Source of the DNA: Mermis nigrescens
Taxonomy: Eukaryota; Nematoda; Enoplea; Mermithida; Mermithidae
DNA: 64,000 nucleotides
Direction of reading: 5' to 3'
NCBI GenBank assembly: GCA_036768485.1
Contig: JAVLUZ010000157.1
Coordinates: forward strand, 8,147,474 to 8,211,473
Each line of letters starts with the position of its first letter. Position 1 is the stretch's first letter. This document shows, piece by piece, positions 11,135-24,560 of the stretch. A program made the translations under genes and the position numbers. Below the pieces are notes generated by a model. That model had not been told where the DNA came from. It made no database searches and worked only from the letters and a program-made list of their open reading frames with translations.

Positions 11135-13523
11135 TTGTTATTGCGTAGGAGTCCAAGCACTATTAATCGTCGACCGATGTCCCGCGTATATTTCGTTTTT
11201 TATCGTTTTTCTTCTGCACGGCATTTTTGGCGTTTGTGGACTGATTCTGTTTACCGTCAACGCTTACTTCTGTTCGCCGATATGCAAAATGATATACACC
11301 GTCTGTTTCGGATTCTTCGTGTACGGTAAGATATGTTTGGATTACCTATATGATATTTTTTGCACCAAACTAAAGTGCAAATTAGAAATTTGTCATAGCG
11401 CATGAAAATTTGACGACAAAGTTGAAAGTTTTATTTCAAGCTAATTCAGTCACCCACGACTTGACTTGGTCTCAAAGTGTGAACTATGTGCAACATTTCT
11501 TACTGTAAGTTGAGCAATCGGTAAAGGAAAATCGTTGAAAAAACATAATTTTTTAATTTTGCTCGAAATTAGGTTTGTCGATGACAATATTTATTTCTGC
11601 ACAAGTTGAATAATGTACGATCTATAATTTATAAATACAATAACTTTTAACCAAGGTGTCAGTTCAGCTCTGGAGCATGATCTGCTTTAATCAAGTTATG
11701 TAAAATGCAAAGTACATAGGCAAAATTAGATTGAAACATGAACAGAAATCTAACCTTTTCATCGCTGCTGGAATCTGGAATTCGTCTAAAGTATTTTACT
11801 GTGCTCTTCTAGGAATCATGCGTTAAATTTGTTTTTGACAATAAAAATCTAAAATATAGGGTAGTTTCAGAGCTCTGTTCTGGGCCGCTTTAGAAGTACC
11901 CCTTGCGCGCTTATAACTATTAGCATGCACGCAGGGGTTTTAGGGGTCTAATGGACTCTCCTCCAGAATAGAAGAATGGGTAAGGTCCTACTGCAAGTTA
12001 GACAAAATGCATGCTAAAAAATAGGCAAATTTAAAAATTTTCAGCAAAAATGCTCTAGAATAATAAGAAACTGCAGATTAATTTGGATAGTTTTCACGCA
12101 ATAAATTAGCAGTGATACAATCTTCCTAGGCGATCTAGGCGCAAGGAAGCTCTCTGGCTAGGCTACCACCCGAAACGGCTGACCTCCATCAAATTAGTCA
12201 TACTGTGCTTTTATGGTTCAGATATCAGAGCGGAATGGGAGGGAAAATTCTAGAAAAAAATTTAATGCAATACGGATAAAATAATTTAAAATTTAAACAC
12301 AATTAATTGCGAAATTGAAAATTAAACAAGCTTTATATAAAAATCAAAGCTTTTCCAACACGGGACTAAAATTTAGCAAAAATTTTGTTGAAAAATTTTT
12401 TTCATTCCTTAAGTATCAAACCTACTACACCAAAAATGAAATTGACGTCAAAACCTCGCCTGTAAATTTCACTGATTTTTCATGATTGCAAAATTTTTTC
12501 GAATTTTTCTCTTCAACCGATTGTTCCTTCCCGTAAGGAAAGGAACGATGGGCAATTTTATGAGTAAAAATAACGTAAGTAAAGGTCAAAAACTGACGGA
12601 AATCAAAAATTTTCTTAAAAATGTTTGAAATAGTCAAAAAGTGCGGTCCTTAGAACATTCGAAAAGATGAAAAGATTGACTTTCTATGAATTTCAATTGC
12701 AATGTGATTTTCTGATCTTTACACCCAAAAAATCAGTGTTCGTTCATAAACGTTTATGTCAGTCATGCCGTGCAGGACGTCAAGAACTCTAAGAATTAAA
12801 AAACGAGTATATGTAGTGTTTTCGCGATTCTTTACTGTTTTTTTGTTATTTTTTAGATTAGAATAACATACCGCTTTTAGCTTTCTTTAAGTACGCTATG
12901 ATTTTATCATTTCGCTATTAACGATAGAAAAAAATGAAAATAATTCATTGCGTTCGAGCGATTCGACAATGATGGTCAAACTCGCCTGATAACACACTAT
13001 CTGTCTGATCCCTGCGCGGCTTCAATACTTCTCACAACCACACAAGGCCATGGGTTCTGGTGGTCGGATCTTTTAAAATCTGAAAGTGTCCCCTCTCACC
13101 GCCCCTCTGGATCCCCAGAATTTGTTTGCTGCCCATATATTCTCACAACCCCCTATGTGCATGTTTTTATGTATTTTTCTTTGCATTATTAGATTACTGT
13201 ATTTTGTACTTCATTATTTACTTACCTGATTATATTTTTTAGTTTTACTTTTTTATATTCTTTTCATACTTTATTTTATTTTACGCTGCAGCAGGAGCAT
13301 CTTTAGTAGATTCCTATCTTCAGAATGCCTCGCCATATCACGTACTGGATCGGTGGTCGAATGCTCGTCTTTGGCATTCAACGTTGCTTTAAACAATCTA
13401 TGTCTACTACCTTTTATTTTCCTTTTGATTGTTTGGTCTGGCTGCATGTACGTTCATGGCGACATGCGAATAGTGATTCGCTGGTTATGGTATTGCTTCA
13501 AAGTTACAGACACTGAGGAGTGA
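11135..13523 (+). pseudogene. Four-TM protein gene, two exons recognisable, frameshift in the last
   Basis: Exon 11135-11325 follows AACAGCAG and ends at a strong donor, TACG|GTAAGA. It reads CYCVGVQALLIVDR, then two hydrophobic stretches (YISFFIVFLLHGIFGVCGLI and ICKMIYTVCFGFFVYG). The second exon begins after GCTGCAGCAG at 13295 with matching phase, reads GASLVDSYLQNASPYHVLDR, then changes frame and continues with a last membrane segment (LCLLPFIFLLIVW) to TGA 13521-13523. The N-terminal C-x-C-V-G motif before TM1 and the four-helix layout resemble the intact genes at 45604 and 59745. The 2-kb intron holds dispersed repeats. The frame change near 13370-13400 means a pseudogene, a sequence error or an unrecognised small intron. 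Confidence 0.5.
11930..12650. repeat. Two more dispersed-repeat copies inside the intron
   Basis: Copies near 11930-12240 and 12420-12650 share the dispersed family's phrases (AAAAATTTTCxxCAAAAATGCT, then GAAACTG). They lie in the proposed intron of the four-TM gene. Confidence 0.45.
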
Positions 13524-13704
13524 TTATTTCGATACTTACGTCGATTCAATCTATAATGTTTCGCTTTTAACGAGTGATAGATTAATCTAATCGTGTTGCA
13601 CGTTCAAAATATTGATATCTGTATCCAGAGATAATAAATTTACGCAATATACCTACCGCACGTTATATTTGTATCAATAAACGTGGAGGTCTGGGTTCTG
13701 GACC

Positions 13705-13972
13705 ATACGTGCAGGTGGGAAAGGGGTGGTTTGGGGATGTTGTGCACCCCCCCCTACTCAGAAGTTCGTATACTCCCCCGTCGGGAACCAAAATACCCCC
13801 CTCCAAAATAAAATTGTTGAATTTTTAGTTTTTTTCGCGATTTTTTGATGCAAATGGATAGTGCTCAATAAGAAACTTTGAAGAATGGTGTTTTTCCGCC
13901 ATACATTATTTTTTAGACCATTTGTTGACCTTTGAAAAAACTTGCCCCTCCAAATCTTCGTGCTGCCCATAT
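13705..13972. mobile_element. MITE family M1, copy 1
   Basis: About 270 bp with ends like ATACGTG... and ...GTGCTGCCCATAT. It shares the family core: runs of C or G, TACCCCC, GCCATAC and TTTTTGATGC. In this copy no clean target-site duplication is visible. Confidence 0.6.
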
Positions 13973-13984
13973 GGACCCGCGAAA

Positions 13985-14500
13985 TCCTAAAGACTACCCG
14001 TTACAACGTCCAAATTTAAATCTTAGAACTTTTTCCTCATTTTCGGATACCAACGTATAGAGCTCGATGAGAAATTTCGAAAAATGGCGTATTTACTGCT
14101 AACTTTCATTTTTGGACACTTTGACCTTTTAAAATCTTTGAACTCACTCGCCTAATTTGTTCGCGTGCTGATGTGTGTTGATGGGAGCTCAAAAGATTAC
14201 TCGCTTGAAATTCCTCAAGATTGAGCCTGTTAGGGCAGAAATAAGTCAACGATAATGTAAGCACTGAAATAGCATTCGAACTAAGTGAATTACCTTGTCA
14301 ATTAGTTTTGAAGAAAATTGTCAATATCCAATATTTTTGATCTTCATTTTTCCGAATTTTTCTGGAATCCACCCCTCAACCCTGTGTCAGGTGCAATTCT
14401 GGTCCTACCTCTGTTAATTTTTGTATTTGAAAAAAATTCCATTAAAAATTTAACAGCATTAAGTTGACAAAGACAAAAGTACAGATGTTACATAAGTATT
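13985..14500. other. Intergenic DNA with M1-related debris
   Basis: The part to about 14160 carries a diverged M1-like core (GATGAGAAATTTCGAAAAATGG, GACCTTTTAAA). No gene is seen. Confidence 0.35.
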
Positions 14501-14782
14501 GGACGAGTAGAAGAACTACTATCAAAGAAAAATGCTCCGATAGAACAAAAAAGATAAATATACTTGGAATGTGGATTATTCAGAATGTAAAAGGAGGGGA
14601 CTAGGAACAATCTACTTAAAGTCGCAAAATCTGCTAAAAATCATACTTTCTCTGAGCAACGGAAAAAAATCGAAGTATATTCTGCGGCCAACAGATTAAA
14701 ATAAATATTTAACCATAAAATGATTGAAAAAGCAGCACATTAGCTACGCAGTAGCTATGGGAAATGATATTGAGTAAACTAA

Positions 14783-16117
14783 CAGTCTTTCTAAGCCCAT
14801 TGAATGAATGGTTTAAAACAGTTAGGAAACACTTAAGTTGACTTGAAACAGACTAAATCTAGGTACACTAGCATGCTCTTAAGGATTGTGTGCACTAATC
14901 AATCGGCTCAGAGACTGTAGTATAAAGATTAGACCCAAGTTCTATGTACGTTATGTTGATGACACATTTGTAGTGTTTTCTGACTGAAATCAGCCTAGAA
15001 AGTTCTGTGATTACATGGAATCAGCAACATCCTAATATGAATTTCACATTCGAAACTGAATGTGACAAGAAATTAAATTTCCTTGATGTGCTTGTTGAAA
15101 GGAAGTCCGATGATATTGTCACATCATCGTATCAGAAACCCACATTTTCTGGCCTTTATGCCAAATTGTCTAGCTTCATTCCTTTTGCCTATAAAGTTGG
15201 TTTAATAAAGACACTTGTGAGTCGTATTCGCATGATTTGTAACTCATATCAGACTTTTGTCTCTGATATTGACAAGCTGAAGCAGACTCTACTGCAAAAT
15301 GAGTATCCGCTTAGCTTGATTGATAAGGTCATATCAGACTTTATGACAAAAGTTTATAGTAAGAGTGATGACATAAAATTCGGGTGTGATAAACTATGCT
15401 ATTCTCTTGTTTTGCCTTACACTGGTGTGCATGGCTACAATGTACGCAGCAGAATTCTAAAGGTTATATCTGCATTTTACCCTCAGATTAGAGTAAGGTT
15501 TGTTTACAAACCTGTTATGTGTATCAGCCGGTTTTTCAAGAACAAGGATGCTGTACCTGCTAAGCTACTCTCAAATTTAGTATATAAGTATACGTGTTCT
15601 AGCTGTATGGCTAGTTACATTGGTGAAACTCGCCGACATTTTGGGAGTAGAATGGCAGAGCATACTGGCATCTCATTTGCCGTACAGGAAAGCCAATTCA
15701 GGGTGATAGTTTATCTGCTATTCACAAACATATCTCAAATAGCAGTCATCCAATTACATCAGATTGCTTCAAGGTTATCAGTCGAGCATCCAACTCTTTT
15801 GATCTTTTAATCAAGGAGTCATTATACATAGCACGTGATCGTCCTATTCTCAACAATAATGTTTCATCATATCCTTTAAATTTGTTTTAATTTACCACAT
15901 TTTTCTTTTTCTTGAAGCTTTAAATCTTTTATTATTATCTTTATAATTTAATGGTAGGTTTAAACTTTAAGCTCCTCTTAGTTTACAACTCTCGCTTAGC
16001 AAGCTCATTTTTCAAAATAAAACAACTTTAAATACAATACTTTTCTATTGATCAGGATACGATGCTAGTCAGCGTTGCTACTCGCCAGCAATTAAAAAAA
16101 TAAACATTACAGATTTC
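14783..16117 (+). mobile_element. Penelope-like element fragment (insertion)
   Basis: The borders are inferred by comparison with the related copy near 49.8 kb, which lacks this DNA. The flanks (GAGTAAACTA on the left, GTTTATACACTC on the right) are nearly adjacent there. Inside is the 3' part of a Penelope reverse transcriptase and a GIY-YIG endonuclease. The 5' part of the element is missing. Confidence 0.75.
14943..15891 (+). pseudogene. Penelope-like reverse transcriptase / GIY-YIG endonuclease fragment
   Basis: The frame containing YVRYVDDTFVVF (14943 onward) holds the RT catalytic YVDD motif. After a stop and frame change it continues from about 15007 with NQQHPNMNFTFETE, FLDVLVERK and SYQKPTFSGLY, the usual RT palm-to-thumb signature of this class. 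A linker carries YNVRSRI. The GIY-YIG start follows as LVYKYTCSSCMASYIGETRR and HFGSRMAEH. Another frameshift near 15690 moves the remaining tail to a frame ending at TAA 15889-15891 (KESLYIARDRPILNN). Penelope elements retrotranspose with RT and this endonuclease. At least three lesions make this copy inactive. Confidence 0.85.
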
Positions 16118-17664
16118 GTTTATACACTCTTATCTGAAACTTTGAACATTATTTGAAAAAGACACTTTTTTAGAGGCCGCAGAATATACTTCGATTTTTT
16201 CCGTTGCTCATAGAAAGTATGATTTTTAGCAGATTTTGCGACTTTAGGTAGATTTTCCTAGTCCCCTCCTTTTACATCCTTAATAATCCACATTCAAAGT
16301 ATATTCATCTCTTTTGTTCCGTCGGAGTATTTTTCTTTGCTAGTACCCTACTTTTAATCAGCATGATTTGAGTACATAAATCAGTAAACACGTACAGTAG
16401 CATACCACAATAATGGCAGCAGTCAAAAAACGCGGAAAACAGTATTGTTCTTAACATCAGCATTATCCTTTTTAAACAAGACAACCTTACATTATTTAAA
16501 GAGATCAAAGTTTTTCAGCATAAACTTTATGCAAATATCAAGTGTAAGGAACATAACGCTCAGATTTGGAAGTAAAATAAATTTGTAGTATAAACTGCAT
16601 ATCAACAACAAATGGAATAGTCCAAAGTTTACATAACTATTTGGTGTAGAGAAAACTATCGGTCAGATTCCCATTTCTGATTTAACGTAGAGCATTTTTG
16701 AAAAAAATTAAACTTCCGCGAGGCTCTAGAACTAAAGTTGATATGCAGTGTGAACTTTACACAACCACAGAGTGTAAAGAAAATTTCAGTCGGATTCGTA
16801 ATCCTGATATTACTGTGATATTACGATCAAAATTTATGAAAAAATATAGTCAACACAATGGACCGAGGACAAATAAATATCAGATGTAAACCACTTTGCA
16901 CCACAGTTGAGTGCAAACAAACTGGCGTATCACATTTGGTTTCTGGTTAATTTTTAGACTTGGGATTATGTCCAGACTCATAACCCAGAACTTGGCAGAA
17001 AAGACAAGGCAGAAACACGGTAAACCCCCCCCCCCTATTTTTTTGACTTTACATTTACCGAAAAAGCTAAATATTGATGTAAACAAACGCAATTCGCTGT
17101 GACGCGTACCCCTTAGAAAGTACTTTATTTTTATCCTCTTCGACCTCGCCCGAATGCAGAACAGAGAAAGTGGCAAACAAAAAAATGGACAAAGCTGTAT
17201 TTTCCATTTTCCACCACATTGTAAACTTTAAAAATCTGTACCTAACGCCCCATTGAGTGTAAATAAATTCGATTCGGGCCAGTTTGTAGCCCTTTGATTG
17301 TAGTACGTTTGTAAGTGCCAAAGTTATGTTCCGCCAAATATTTGATATGATTTACCAATCAAAATACGAAAAAACCTGTTTTTTCGCCCATATTACGCCT
17401 TAGATTTCGAACTTTACACCCCCTCCCCCATAAATAACACAATATTACGTTTTTTGGACGCGGCTTGCTTCGATGTGTAGCCCTTAGAAGTTACCTTATT
17501 TCTATTTTTATTTAATTCATCCAAACTCATAATCGAAAATGCTGGCAGAGAAATCTCGGACAAAATCTGTTTTTTTACTCATCCACTAGAGTATAGAGTT
17601 GAAATCCCTGGTACTAATTGCGTATCGATTGTATAAAAGTTTGCTGACAAGCACAGGATAGCCC

Positions 17665-18001
17665 TTGATCCGTAGCACATTTCTGTTAGAAAAAATTTCT
17701 TAAATCTCATAAGCGGAATTGTTACCAGGCATAAACATGTCGAAAACTCGACCAAAATGTGTCTTTTTACCCTCAGATTTTCGCACTCTTTTAACTCCCA
17801 TTCGAGAAGTGAGGCGAAATTCAAAAAACAAAAAGTGTCAGCTGAAGAACATAAATAGATGAATAAGTCAAATGAAGTGCATGGTTTTGCCAAAAGAATT
17901 AAAAATGAAAAAAGCCAGCATTCAGAAGATTCGAACCCATTAGTCTTTTTCTGAATCTGCCTGCGAGAACGGATGCGTAAGCCACTGCGCCAACTCGACA
18001 T
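17665..18001 (-). mobile_element. tRNA-derived SINE, copy 1
   Basis: On the minus strand an A-box-like TGGCGCAGTGG (plus 17982-17992) and a B-box GGTTCGAATC (plus 17928-17937) are spaced as in a class II tRNA (Leu/Ser type) head. A non-tRNA body continues to about 17665. The anticodon arm does not form a functional tRNA, so this is a SINE head and not a tRNA gene. Confidence 0.7.
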
Positions 18002-18194
18002 ATCGGCGGATTTTGATACTCAGTCAATAATTGAAAAATATTCATCATTCTACTAAAGTTTAAGAATAGTGCATTTATGATAATAAAAATAATTATTTAT
18101 TAAATACGAGTCAAAAACCTCTGAAATGAGTAAAATCTGATCAAACAATGTGCAATACGAAGTTATCTATCGGCATTAGAAAATAGATGTAGGT

Positions 18195-19212
18195 AAAATT
18201 CAAAGTTCACCTCTCGTCATATCTCAACAAACACTGGCTGTAGGAAAGTTTAAAGGTCAGATCCGTTATTCTGACCTTACCGAGAACATTTCTAAAAAAA
18301 TCATCATCCACGATGCTCTGAGCGGAAAAATTTTTTCAGTGTAAAAGTTTACACCTGCACTAATAACGCAATATTGATTTTAAAGAAACAAAATAAATTT
18401 TGCCGTGTAGCGCTTAGGACGAGGCACATTTCAAATATAATTACCACGTTCTGTCTACTAAGTGGAGAATATGGCAGGAAAAAACATGTTTTTGTACCAG
18501 ACTCTTTACAATAAACCACCTCTAAATTTGAAAATATCACTTTTTCGAAAAAACTAAAAACACTTCCCTAGATTTTATAACTGTCTACCATCTAAAACCA
18601 ATCAGACTGCATAGAATGTAAAAATGAGTTAGATATGCTTCTGCACATTAAAGCAGTAAAACACCGTCTACTTCTCACAATATTGCGTTAAAAGAGAAAA
18701 AAATTGCTATTCGAGATTTTGTGACCCTCTACATTATAAAACCAATTGGACTGCACAGAAACCAAATTTGAGTTAGATAAGCTGAAAACAAGCAAAGAGT
18801 AAAAAACCCGTATACTTTACATTTTTATGCAACAACCATTGAGTGGAAACAAATTTTAAGGTCAGATTCGTAATCTACAGCACGGGGGCAACATTTAAAA
18901 AAATGGGCCCTCCGCAAATTATTTGATTTTTCGGTGTACACTTTACACACTCATTGCTAACTCGGTATTGAGTGCACACAAAAAAAGACGTGCATCGAAT
19001 TTTTTAATTATCCATCGATTAAAAAAAACCGCACCTCCCAAATGTATGCCGTTATAGCTGTGAGGGAGGGACACAAATTTCGCACTCACATAGAATCCAT
19101 TTCGCCATTTTTTTGAATATTCTCCGTAAGGTCAGAATAACGAATCTGACCTTTAAACATTTCTACAGCAAGTATTTGTTCAGATATGGAGAGATGAACT
19201 TTGAATTTTATT
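18195..19212. repeat. Segment bounded by ~95-bp inverted repeats
   Basis: The region around CAAAGTTCACCTCTCGTCAT through GGTCAGATCCGTTATTCTGA at 18195-18290 is inverted at 19113-19212. The segment separates the two SINE copies and contains short frames only. Confidence 0.6.
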
Positions 19213-19231
19213 CTTAAACTTTAATTCTTAA

Positions 19232-19568
19232 ACCCTTGATCCGTAGTACATTTCTGTCAGAAAAAATTTCTTAAATCTCATGACCGGAGTTGTTGGCAGG
19301 CATAAACAAGTCGAAGACTCGACTAGAATGTGGCTTTTTACCCCAGATTTTCGCACTCATTACACTTCCATTCGAGAACTACGGCGAAATTCAAAAAAAC
19401 GAAAAAGTGTCAGCTGCAGAACATAAACAGATTAATAAGTCAAATGAAGTGCATGGTTTTGTCAAAAGAATTAAAAGAATGAAAAAAAGTTGGCATTCAG
19501 AAAATTCGAACCCATTAGTCTTTATCTGAATCTGCATGCAAGAACGGATGCGCAAGCCACTGCGCCAG
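19232..19568 (-). mobile_element. tRNA-derived SINE, copy 2
   Basis: This is a direct repeat of 17665-18001 with high identity. The A-box complement CCACTGCGCCA lies at 19557-19567 and the B-box region at about 19502-19511. It ends in an A-run directly joined to the AT microsatellite. Confidence 0.7.
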
Positions 19569-19571
19569 AAA

Positions 19572-22110
<2,539 letters not shown>

Positions 22111-22113
22111 CAA

Positions 22114-22334
22114 TTATAATAATATGTTATAACATAGGCGAAATGAGGCGGAGGGGCTCAGAATCTGCTCCCTGGCTTTTCTCAGGGAGCAATGCTGTAG
22201 CATAGGCTGTGTTGTAGCATGGCAGCCTGCACCGGACCTGCCCGGGGAGGGGGCGCGCGCCAGCCCAGGGCCAGGGGCCCAGGGCCAGGGGAGAGGAAAT
22301 TCCCACTGGGTGGTTATTACCCAGGGGTGATTGA
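22114..22334. other. GC-rich hairpin island at the left Polinton border
   Basis: Composition changes abruptly from AT-rich to GC-rich. It contains a perfect hairpin, GCTCCCTG...CAGGGAGC, and a direct repeat CCCAGGGCCAGGGG. Nothing like it is present beside the right border. It may be an independent insertion or the eroded outer end of the left arm. Confidence 0.5.
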
Positions 22335-22945
22335 CCTCCGGGGGTAACTCTTGAAGTTCCATGGCGTAACCCAGAGAACCAGCACTCGGATCGGGCTCAA
22401 ATTATTACCAGAGTATGTTAAGTATATGCTGAGGGTATAAAATTTTGAAGAAGCGCAAGCCTACAGTATACCAGCATTAGTTTACACTTTTGCATAAATC
22501 AAGAACCAATGCTTGGATTTTGTTCAAATTTTCAGGAAATGATGTATATGACGATTAGCTGTGCTATGTACAGAATTTCAGCGCGCAGCCTACAGTATAC
22601 CAATTTACTTTACACTTTCTCATATAGTACTCTAACTTTAGAGATAGAGGGCGGATTGGATTGAAATTTTAAGGGTAGAATAAATATCCTATTAGAAAAC
22701 TATTACAAGAGTTTTGTGGAAATACCTACAGTATATCAATTTTTTACAATGCTCCCAAGAAAAATTGTGTGCACGCGCTTAGGCAGGGGCCCAGAGTCAG
22801 ATGGGGGACACTACCGCCACTTTACACTGTATGATTTTCGCCGATCTACGTCAAACACTCATTGATTGATCGTTCGTGAAAGTATGCATAATATTCTTTT
22901 GTTTGCTCGCTGAAATGGTTGCCACAGATTAGCTAGAATTAGGGC
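22335..22945 (+). repeat. Left terminal inverted repeat of the Polinton
   Basis: Pairs with 31437-32040. Shared blocks include AGAGTCAGATGGGGG, GCGCGCAGCCTACAGTATACC, ACTTTACACTTTCTCATATA and GCCGATCTACGTCAAACACT. The inner end lies at the truncated polymerase gene. Identity fades toward the outer end. Confidence 0.85.
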
Positions 22946-23709
22946 ATTTTTGTTATCAGGTTATAATGATTATTAGCAGTGTGCAAGTGAATCACCTTGT
23001 CAGCTTTAGGTCCTTCAAAAACCAAAACATTGCCATGATATAGTTTTATTTGGTACTCTGGCACCAAAGCATTTTGAATTTTCTCTACAGCTTCAAGCCC
23101 ATATTTATCTTCATTAATGCTAAGATTAGCTTTGTGCATCAGTTCTAATGCTAGCCGTTTTTGCAGAGTACATCGGCTCTTATCTCCTTTCCTAATAGAA
23201 TCCCATTTTGGGCTCTTTTCTAGCTTTGCTATTCCTGTTACAACAGCTCGAGGTAGGGATAAATTATCATTTGAGGTGATTTCAATATATCCACCTCCAT
23301 TTTTACAAAACTCCCTCACATCAGGTTCAAGGCCAGTTCCGGTTTGTTGTTTTTTATTAACAATAACTATTTTGAAAGCTATGTCCTCGCTCAAGCAAAA
23401 CTCGTTCTTAGACTGGGCTACATTTTCTATAATGCTCAAAACCTTGTCAGCATTTATATACTCACGTTGAGTAAATGGAACTAATACAGGCGCATGAAGG
23501 CACGGCTGTCTAATTTCAATACCTACCAAAGAGTCAGGAGGACAGTCATGCAACATCTGCTTAATAGCTTCCTCAAAAATCTGCTCAAAGACCTCAAACA
23601 GATTAGGGCATTTCTTGAACCGCAGCAAAAATGCTCTTGCAGTTGTCTTAAACCTACGAACAAAAATCTCTGGGAACTCATGTACTTCAAAGTATTTATT
23701 CAGATCCAT
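22939..23709 (-). pseudogene. Protein-primed DNA polymerase B, N-terminal fragment only
   Basis: A 256-codon frame starts at ATG 23709. It resembles the N-terminal region that precedes the exonuclease domain in metazoan Polinton type B polymerases: VPFTQREY near residue 97, LPRAVVTGIAKLEKSPKWDS, the KRLALELMHKANLSI block, and near the end VIHLHTANNHYNLITKMP. The family normally continues for several hundred more residues with exonuclease and polymerase motifs. Here the frame stops at 22939 and the terminal repeat begins at once, so the catalytic domains are absent. A TCTATAAATA box lies 38 bp upstream on the same strand (23756-23747). The intact protein would replicate the element. This remnant cannot. 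Confidence 0.8.
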
Positions 23710-23746
23710 TTCTAATGTAAGAACTTTATGGAGTTATACTTGCCCA

Positions 23747-23756
23747 TATTTATAGA
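23747..23756 (-). promoter_or_regulatory. TCTATAAATA box for the polymerase fragment
   Basis: Exact TCTATAAATA on the minus strand, 38 bp before the ATG at 23709. It is followed by ATGGGC. Confidence 0.7.
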
Positions 23757-23769
23757 CATACAATCAAAA

Positions 23770-23779
23770 TCTATAAATA
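23770..23779 (+). promoter_or_regulatory. TCTATAAATA box for the zinc-ribbon gene
   Basis: Exact TCTATAAATA followed by CTA, 51-60 bp before the ATG at 23830. It is back to back with the minus-strand box 14 bp away, making a divergent promoter pair. Confidence 0.7.
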
Positions 23780-23829
23780 CTAATAATGGTCTACTGTTTA
23801 ACTACTCTTTTTAGTACTATAAGGAGAAA

Positions 23830-24160
23830 ATGGAAGAAATCAGGGAAATCCAAAAGCGTCTTTTTCTGGATGAGGAGAAGAAGCCCTATGGCCGGTCCAT
23901 CAAACCGGCCATAGAGCTATGTGGGAGGAACTTGGATCGGCCCATGTACTGCCCTAATGATCCAGCTTTGCTATTTTTGTCAGAAAAATAGTTCTGAAAG
24001 GGACTTTTTCGAAACGAATTCTGGCAGGTGGTACTTGAATATCCAAATGTGCCCTAGGTGCAGCGAGTTTAATAGAGCCATGCAGGAAGCGGGCAAAAGA
24101 GTGCTGAAGCGCTATTCTGATCAGCAGGCTGAGGAGGAAAAGGCCAAAACAGCTTACTAA
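23830..24160 (+). pseudogene. Small zinc-ribbon protein, frameshifted
   Basis: The ATG at 23830 opens a frame (MEEIREIQKRLFLDEE) that stops near 23990. The adjacent frame takes over before that and ends at 24158-24160. The second part contains two cysteine pairs, CYFC and MCPRC, about 23 residues apart, the pattern of a four-Cys zinc ribbon. A basic/acidic helix follows (MQEAGKRVLKRYSDQQ). One indel near 23960-23985 explains the break. The protein would be about 105 residues. Its function is unknown. Position beside the polymerase and its own TATA box argue that it was a genuine element gene, perhaps nucleic-acid binding. Confidence 0.6.
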
Positions 24161-24161
24161 G

Positions 24162-24171
24162 TCTATAAATA
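24162..24171 (+). promoter_or_regulatory. TCTATAAATA box
   Basis: Exact TCTATAAATA immediately after the zinc-ribbon gene stop, 46-55 bp before the next ATG at 24217. Confidence 0.7.
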
Positions 24172-24216
24172 AGGGTGCGCATTAGGTATATTATATACAG
24201 CTTATTAAAAGAAAGC

Positions 24217-24544
24217 ATGTCTTCACCCGGTGAACTAGCGTACCATCATTTTATCCGAAAGCTTATTGAAAAAGCTAACAATCGCTACTTGAGCGTCAGA
24301 AATGTTCAAAGTATAGGCTCTTGCTTTCTGGGGATACATGAGCGATGCGTTTAAAGAGGAACAGCGCGAAATTGATAAACGCCAAGCATTTTGGATTTTT
24401 GCATTGAGACTGAAAGCAGCCATTTTAGACAAAGATGTTGATTCTTTGTGTGGCTTGTATGCGGCTTTTGATCAAAATGGAAAGAACATGTGGGAAAACA
24501 TGTATGATAACTGTATTTTGCAACAAGTAAATCGTGTGTTGTAA
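24217..24544 (+). pseudogene. Unrecognised small Polinton protein, frameshifted
   Basis: It starts at ATG 24217 (MSSPGELAYHHFIRKLIEKA) 46 bp downstream of a TCTATAAATA box. Near 24320-24335 the frame must change by one to continue into an open stretch (AFKEEQREIDKRQAFWIFAL, then CGLYAAFDQNGKNMWENM) ending at TAA 24542-24544. The predicted protein is about 109 residues, largely helical and charged, with several aromatic residues in the second half. I do not recognise the family. One indel makes it a probable pseudogene. Confidence 0.5.
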
Positions 24545-24560
24545 ATTTACAGTAAAATGT

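Larger units (their letters stand above)
14500..19568. mobile_element. Large composite repeat, copy 1 (with Penelope insertion)
   Basis: Arms at about 14520-14690 and 16170-16320 are inverted copies of each other (phrases AAAGGAGGGGACTAGGA and TCCTAGTCCCCTCCTTT). The sequence from about 16300 to 19400 is present in inverted orientation at 47.9-49.5 kb. Examples are the block around GCGAATTGCGTTTGTTTA and the block around GACTTGTTTATGTCTGCCAA. It is non-coding apart from the Penelope insertion. Its superfamily is not recognised. Confidence 0.65.

Noticed and set aside
14520..16320. Inverted arms as terminal repeats of the Penelope element
   Set aside because: The same arms exist without Penelope DNA at 49.5-50.05 kb, so they belong to the host repeat.
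17920..18001. Functional tRNA gene on the minus strand
   Set aside because: A and B boxes are present, but the anticodon arm and acceptor stem do not pair well and the unit is duplicated with a non-tRNA body, so it is a SINE.
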